Source of the DNA: Terriglobia bacterium
Lineage (GTDB): Bacteria > Acidobacteriota > Terriglobia > Terriglobales > Acidobacteriaceae
Length of the DNA stretch: 64,000 nt
Direction: 5' to 3'
Assembly: GCA_032252755.1 (NCBI GenBank)
Contig: JAVUPY010000064.1
Span: forward strand, 1 to 64,000
Part shown: positions 61,001-64,000 of the stretch, in pieces
Layout of the letters: each line of letters opens with the position of its first letter
Numbering within the stretch: position 1 is the first letter of the stretch
Made by a program: the position numbers and the translations under genes
The notes under the pieces: generated by a model
Seen by the model: the letters and a program-made list of their open reading frames with translations, nothing else
Told to the model about the DNA's origin: nothing
The model's database searches: none

Positions 61001-61321
61001 AAGGGCAAGATGAATAGCTGGGATGACCTGCGTGAGGCGATTGTCCATGGAGCCGTCAAGCGGCTGCGACCAAAGGTCATGACGGTGTCGTGCATGTTGT
61101 TTGGTCTTCTGCCGATTATGTGGTCGGTCGGCAGCGGCGCCGACGTAATGAAGCGCATCGCTGCTCCGATGATCGGTGGCATCCTCGTGTCCTTCCTAAT
61201 GGAGCTGGTGGTGTACCCGCCAATCTTCGCGATCTGGAAATGGAATTTTGAAGTCAAGCCGCGGCTGAAAGATGGGCACGACTTGACACCCACTCCGGTC
61301 GATCAACTCACGAACGCGTAG
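58004..61321 (+). CDS. cusA: CusA/CzcA-family heavy-metal RND efflux pump
   Basis: This 1105-residue pump has 12 membrane helices in the RND arrangement, including a central GGIAVAIGAMVDASVVMVEQ segment (helix 4 region) and a heavy-metal signature near the end (VGSGADVMKRIAAPMIGG). The motif DAETAVFMLLYLDLAY resembles the AETGVVML-type segment of Cu/Ag pumps, so monovalent copper/silver export is more likely than Zn/Co/Cd. It is the core of the tripartite pump with the preceding adaptor and TolC-like gene. Confidence 0.92.
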   Translation: MINRLIEICAHNKFLVLLFIAVGVLFGWQSLKNTKLDAIPDLSDTQVIVYARWDRSPDIIEDQVTYPITTALLGLPKVKDIRGFSDFGYSYVYIIFDEGTDLYWARSRTLEYLSSVVPKLPQGVNVELAKDETAVGWVYQYALVDTTGKYSLDQMRSYQDWYLRYALQTVPGVAEVAPLGGFVRQYQINIDPNKLLGYKIPINMVVDAVKQGNNEIGARLIEFSGREYMVRGRGYIRSLDDIRNIVVMNNPQTGTPVRVGDLATVTFGPDIRRGVAELNGEGETVGAVVIMRFGENAEKVIERVKAKITELQPTLPKGLKIVPVYDRSELIDRSVENLKHTLLEELIIVSIVIFIFLWHFPSAIIPITTIPIAVVLAFIPIQLSGMTANIMSLGGIAVAIGAMVDASVVMVEQIHKKLEHWEAEGRVESRNSVLVTAVKEVGGPSFFALLVIAVSFLPVFTLEAQEGRLFKPLAFTKNFSMAIAAVLAITLVPATVGLLFGRTRPFSFRPAWLSRFLSAFVIGTIHKEENHPISRPLMKIYHPVCEFVLEHKWKTIAVAIVAMVVTIPVFFKLGSEFMPPLDEGTLLYMPTTLPGMSITEASRILQVQDKIIKSFPEVQSVFGKAGRVESATDPAPFAMFETVIVLKPQSEWPKQPRWYSKWAPNWVQGALRRFWPDHMSTQQLIYGSGGLNDALQLPGISNAWTMPIKARIDMLTTGVRTPLGIKVLGSDLGKIQQIGEEIEMALKNVPGTTSVFAERTTGGYFVDFDLKRDEIARYGLSISDVQDVLMSAIGGENVTTTVEGRERYPVNVRYMRDYRSDIGALKRVLVGTPSGQQIPLAQLADIRLSTGPGMIRDENGRLSGYVYVDVSGRDIGSYVSDAKKVVQEKVSVPAGYQLVWSGQYESMQRVKERLKIVLPITLFIVFLLLYFNTKSAVKTCIILLAVPFSAIGAVWFLYLLHYNMSIAVWVGLIALLGVDAETAVFMLLYLDLAYHDSINKGKMNSWDDLREAIVHGAVKRLRPKVMTVSCMLFGLLPIMWSVGSGADVMKRIAAPMIGGILVSFLMELVVYPPIFAIWKWNFEVKPRLKDGHDLTPTPVDQLTNA

Positions 61322-61330
61322 AGGAAGCCA

Positions 61331-62092
61331 ATGAAGATACATGGCAAATGGAACTTGGTCCTCGCACTGGTACTGACGGCAGCCATGGCAAAGGCGCAGT
61401 CGCCGAGTGCCATCGACGAACAGTTTGCCGCTCTGGACCAATCACTGAGCGGGACCGCCGACCGCCTCCTAACGGCTGCCACCGCTCAGCGAGGGCCTGG
61501 CCCCGACAAGGCTGATGGCCCGGCAGTGGCTTGGCAGAGGCCCGAGCCGGGACCGTCAATCAGCCGGAGTGTTCGCTGGCGTGAGCTGCAAAGGCAGATT
61601 GAGCCAATCTTGAAGGCGCAGGGGCTTCCAGTTGAAGTTCTGGCCGTGGTGAAAGTCGAGAGCGGCGGCCAGTTGGACGCCTTGTCGCGCGCTGGCGCTC
61701 GTGGATTGTGGCAGTTGATGCCGGACACAGCCCGGCGCTACGGGCTGGTCGTATCCGAGTCGAAGGATGAACGGCTGGATCCCGAGAAGGCGACATGGGC
61801 AGCCACAGCATACCTGCGTGATCTTTATGAGTTATTCGGTGACTGGACTCTGGCGCTTGCGGCATATAACGCAGGGGAGGAGACGATTTCGCGCGCGATC
61901 GTCCGCTCAGGGTCCCGGGAGTTTGACGTCCTGAGTCTAAAGCGGGCGATACCGGAAGAGACGCGGAGATACGTACCTGCAGTTTTGGCGGCGATGAGAC
62001 TGTTCGGCGTCACCAATTTCCTGGCTGGTCGTAATCGAGTCGGCTTCGGCAACAGTCCGCTGATTTACGCCTCGATGGATGCAGGAGAGTAG
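61331..62092 (+). CDS. Secreted lytic transglycosylase (SLT domain)
   Basis: This 253-residue protein has a signal peptide (ends near AKAQ) and an SLT domain with catalytic Glu in LAVVKVESGG, GARGLWQLMPDTARRYGL, and ALAAYNAGEETISRAI. It cuts peptidoglycan glycan strands. It starts 9 nt after the pump stop, so it is in the same operon, possibly to open a path in the wall for the tripartite complex. Such T4SS or pump-linked transglycosylases are plausible but unproven here. Confidence 0.88.
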   Translation: MKIHGKWNLVLALVLTAAMAKAQSPSAIDEQFAALDQSLSGTADRLLTAATAQRGPGPDKADGPAVAWQRPEPGPSISRSVRWRELQRQIEPILKAQGLPVEVLAVVKVESGGQLDALSRAGARGLWQLMPDTARRYGLVVSESKDERLDPEKATWAATAYLRDLYELFGDWTLALAAYNAGEETISRAIVRSGSREFDVLSLKRAIPEETRRYVPAVLAAMRLFGVTNFLAGRNRVGFGNSPLIYASMDAGE

Positions 62093-62094
62093 CC

Positions 62095-62616
62095 ATGACG
62101 CGCCGCTTGAGAGAAAAGACGATCGCCGGCAAATATGTCTTCTGGCCCTTATGGGCGCTCTGCGGCGTTCTGTTGCTGTCCCTGATGTACGTGTTCGTGC
62201 GTATCTATATCGACGAGCGGCCAAAGGGGTCGGACATCGCCGTTGTCGATATCCCAGAGACCCGTGAGATTCGATTGCAGACAGCAGACTTTCACCTGGG
62301 TGAACTACATCTGTTTCATGTCTCCGGAACCGGAATCATCCTCGCTGTGAAACGGCTTAAAGATTGGCGGGTTCATGCTGCCCTGTCAAGTTGCACGGTC
62401 TGCTCCCGCCAGGGCCATAACAGTTACGCAAAAAGGGACCAACTGTTTTGTGGAATCTGCAATCAGCCAATGCGATTTGAGAACGACACCGTTGCGGCAA
62501 GAACCGCAAAGAACCAGTGCCCTCTTCCCGAGGTGCCAATATCGGAACAAGGCGGAACCATTGTGATTGCAAGCAAGGATGTCTTGAGAATTGCAGATCG
62601 GGCTTTGATGAAGTGA
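62095..62616 (+). CDS. Membrane-anchored DUF2318-like CxxC protein
   Basis: This 173-residue protein has one membrane helix (~16-36) and a C-terminal domain with cysteine pairs (SSCTVCSRQ, FCGICNQPM) as in DUF2318 proteins, which bind iron or copper and accompany FtsX-type permeases in metal-uptake loci. It starts 2 nt after the transglycosylase stop. A similar gene follows at 63103. Confidence 0.72.
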   Translation: MTRRLREKTIAGKYVFWPLWALCGVLLLSLMYVFVRIYIDERPKGSDIAVVDIPETREIRLQTADFHLGELHLFHVSGTGIILAVKRLKDWRVHAALSSCTVCSRQGHNSYAKRDQLFCGICNQPMRFENDTVAARTAKNQCPLPEVPISEQGGTIVIASKDVLRIADRALMK

Positions 62617-62653
62617 AGCAGTGCAATCAAGGAAGGGAAAAAGGAGACAGTAG

Positions 62654-63040
62654 ATGAACCCAAGAAGTGCAGTTCTGGTGTTGGTAGCTTCAGTTGTCCT
62701 GACCGGCTCAGTATGGGCCCAGCACGAACATCACCAGCCCGCCACGCAGCCTTCAGCGGAGTCACAGTCAGCTCCGTCAGAAGATATGATGTCCGCTTGT
62801 CATCACCACATGAGCGCGGCCCAGGAGACCTTGACGAAACTTGACACTGCGGTGACGGATGCTCAGCAGGCGAACACGCCGGCGAAGAAACAGGCGGCAT
62901 TAGACGAGGTCCGCTCTCTGGTAGATCAGCTTAAGAAGCACATCAGCATGTGCCCCATGATGCAGTCTGAGGCGATGCAGGGTATGGATGAGATGAACTG
63001 CATGGGGAACGGGAAACAGAAGGACACGAAGGACAATTAA
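62654..63040 (+). CDS. His/Met-rich exported protein, probable metal-binding
   Basis: This 128-residue protein has a signal peptide (ends near VWAQ), an immediate HEHHQP, then CHHHMS and an Met/Cys-rich end (MCPMMQ, MDEMNCMG). Ligand-dense composition suggests Cu/Ag or Fe binding in the periplasm. It lies between two DUF2318-like genes. No family is recognised. Confidence 0.65.
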   Translation: MNPRSAVLVLVASVVLTGSVWAQHEHHQPATQPSAESQSAPSEDMMSACHHHMSAAQETLTKLDTAVTDAQQANTPAKKQAALDEVRSLVDQLKKHISMCPMMQSEAMQGMDEMNCMGNGKQKDTKDN

Positions 63041-63102
63041 AGAATTCAGAGACGCGGAAAGTCCGCGTCTCCGTCTTACTCATTCTTATATCGGAGTTAA
63101 AT

Positions 63103-63627
63103 ATGTCACACCACAGTGAACAACGGCTGGCAAAACGCAAACAGTTCTCCAGCCGAAATCAAAACAACAGCTTCCGCTTGGCAATTGGAGCTGTTCTCGC
63201 GATTGCAGCGCTGGTAATCGGCTTCCTTGTGTTTGGGCAAAGCGGAAATGCCTCCAGCAAGGGGCGGCAGGTCGTTGCCGTTAATAACGAGGTCAGAATT
63301 CCTCTTTCCGAAGTCGGCGATGGGAACGCCAAGTTCTATCAGTACAAAGCCAACAACGATAAAGTTGTCCGCTTCTTCGTGATCAAGAGCTCCGATGGGG
63401 TTTACCGTGCCGCCGCAGACGCATGCGATGTCTGCTTCCGCGAAAAGAAGGGTTATCACCAGGAAGGTGACGACATGGTCTGCAATAACTGTGGCCGCCA
63501 TTTCCCCTCCAAAGCAGTGAATGAGATTACCGGCGGATGCAATCCTGATGGAATACCTCGCACGATCCAGGGCAACGATCTCGTCATTCAAACCGCCGAA
63601 CTCGAGCAGCGGATAGCTCTCTTTTAG
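63103..63627 (+). CDS. DUF2318-family membrane-anchored CxxC protein
   Basis: This 174-residue protein has an N-terminal membrane helix (~25-45) and the DUF2318 core: FYQYKANNDKVVRFFVIKS, ACDVCFREKKGYHQEGDDMV, CNNCGRHFPS. The two CxxC pairs bind a metal. It is better conserved than the neighbour at 62095. In other bacteria this family pairs with FtsX/MacB permeases and an FTR1/P19 iron-uptake system; the permease follows here. Confidence 0.82.
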   Translation: MSHHSEQRLAKRKQFSSRNQNNSFRLAIGAVLAIAALVIGFLVFGQSGNASSKGRQVVAVNNEVRIPLSEVGDGNAKFYQYKANNDKVVRFFVIKSSDGVYRAAADACDVCFREKKGYHQEGDDMVCNNCGRHFPSKAVNEITGGCNPDGIPRTIQGNDLVIQTAELEQRIALF

Positions 63628-63639
63628 GTTGCAATTCCT

Positions 63640-64000
63640 ATGCGTATAAGCACGATTGCTTTTGCGAATCTGAACCGACGGCGCGGCAAGGCTTTGTTCC
63701 TTGTCTTGGGAATCGCAATCGGGGTAGGAACGGTAGTGGCGCTTGCCACGCTGACCCGTTCCATCCAGGACGAGATTGGTGGACAATTAGATCGTTTCGG
63801 CGCCAACATTCTCGTCCTTCCTCAATCCAACACGCTCTCGCTGGATTATGGCGGCGTCGCCGTGAGCGGTGTCGCGTTTGACCTGCATCAACTCACCAAC
63901 GAGGACACAGATAGGATTCACCAAATACCCTATAAGGGACGTCTCAGCGCAGTTGCACCGAAAATCCTCAGTTTTGTTGATGTGAATGGCCAGAAGGTGA
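63640..64000 (+). CDS. FtsX/MacB-type ABC permease, N-terminal part (3' end outside window)
   Basis: The frame from ATG at 63640 runs off the window after ~120 residues. It shows a MacB-like N-terminal helix (GKALFLVLGIAIGVGTVVAL) and the start of a periplasmic domain (GGQLDRFGANILVLPQ). It lies 12 nt after the DUF2318 gene and is probably the permease of the same metal-related ABC system. Confidence 0.8.
   Translation, partial: MRISTIAFANLNRRRGKALFLVLGIAIGVGTVVALATLTRSIQDEIGGQLDRFGANILVLPQSNTLSLDYGGVAVSGVAFDLHQLTNEDTDRIHQIPYKGRLSAVAPKILSFVDVNGQKV

Noticed and set aside
1-64000. CRISPR arrays, rRNA genes or complete insertion sequences
   Set aside because: No regularly spaced repeats, rRNA-like sequence, transposase gene or terminal inverted repeats were seen.

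Overview
The window looks like chromosomal DNA of an acidobacterium (Acidobacteriota, probably Terriglobia). This rests on the Oar-type TonB-dependent receptor with an N-terminal carboxypeptidase-regulatory-like domain, the moderately high G+C, and the mix of S9 peptidases, an ECF sigma/anti-sigma pair and a heavy-metal RND operon. The taxon is inferred; there is no rRNA gene here. The window is mostly accessory DNA: a conjugation region, several defence or toxin modules, a RiPP cluster, and a metal-resistance region at the right.

Layout. 1-10268 (+): type IV secretion/conjugation genes of the Trb/VirB type (VirB10/TrbI end, VirB7-like lipoprotein, TrbJ, TrbL, TrbF), a cargo block (SSB, a replication-relaxation-like protein, small proteins), then the coupling ATPase VirD4/TraG and the ATPase TrbB/VirB11. 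10638-14431 (-): ribbon-helix-helix regulator, AAA+ ATPase and subtilisin-like protease, an IetAS-type module. 14708-22344: LysR regulator, an unusual PAS-GAF-PAS membrane protein, two XRE regulators, an ECF sigma/anti-sigma pair and two uncharacterised proteins. 22556-28031 (+): Oar-like receptor and a secreted S9 peptidase. 28089-38303 (-): a lasso-peptide gene cluster (ABC exporter, RRE protein B1, APH-like kinase, prolyl oligopeptidase, B2 protease, cyclase, and a previously unlisted 50-residue precursor at the 3' end) with two related HTH regulators at its divergent head.

39448-49076: a defence island. It holds a decayed nuclease-like gene, a DarT/NADAR toxin-antitoxin pair behind a TrlF-like fragment, a PaeR7I/XhoI-type restriction-modification pair, an XRE/ImmA-IrrE pair convergent with a nuclease-like protein, and a four-gene operon (52-residue two-repeat protein, TIR, caspase-like protease, TIR) that resembles a caspase-effector Thoeris system. 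Just after it, three GGGAACAA repeats and the 3' end of a tRNA gene (ending in CCA at 49596) suggest the right attachment site of an integrated element.

49878-64000: probable backbone or a separate metal island. It holds a DUF302 protein, a sigma-54 response regulator with its histidine kinase, and, divergent from them behind a candidate -24/-12 promoter and palindrome, a Cu/Ag-type efflux operon (Cys/Met-rich periplasmic protein, TolC-like, adaptor with two metal-binding modules, NosL-like, CusA-like RND pump). Downstream are a lytic transglycosylase, two DUF2318-like CxxC proteins, a His/Met-rich protein and the start of an FtsX/MacB-type permease. The most interesting parts are the lasso cluster with its odd operon order and accessory enzymes, and the TIR-caspase-TIR operon with its repeat protein.
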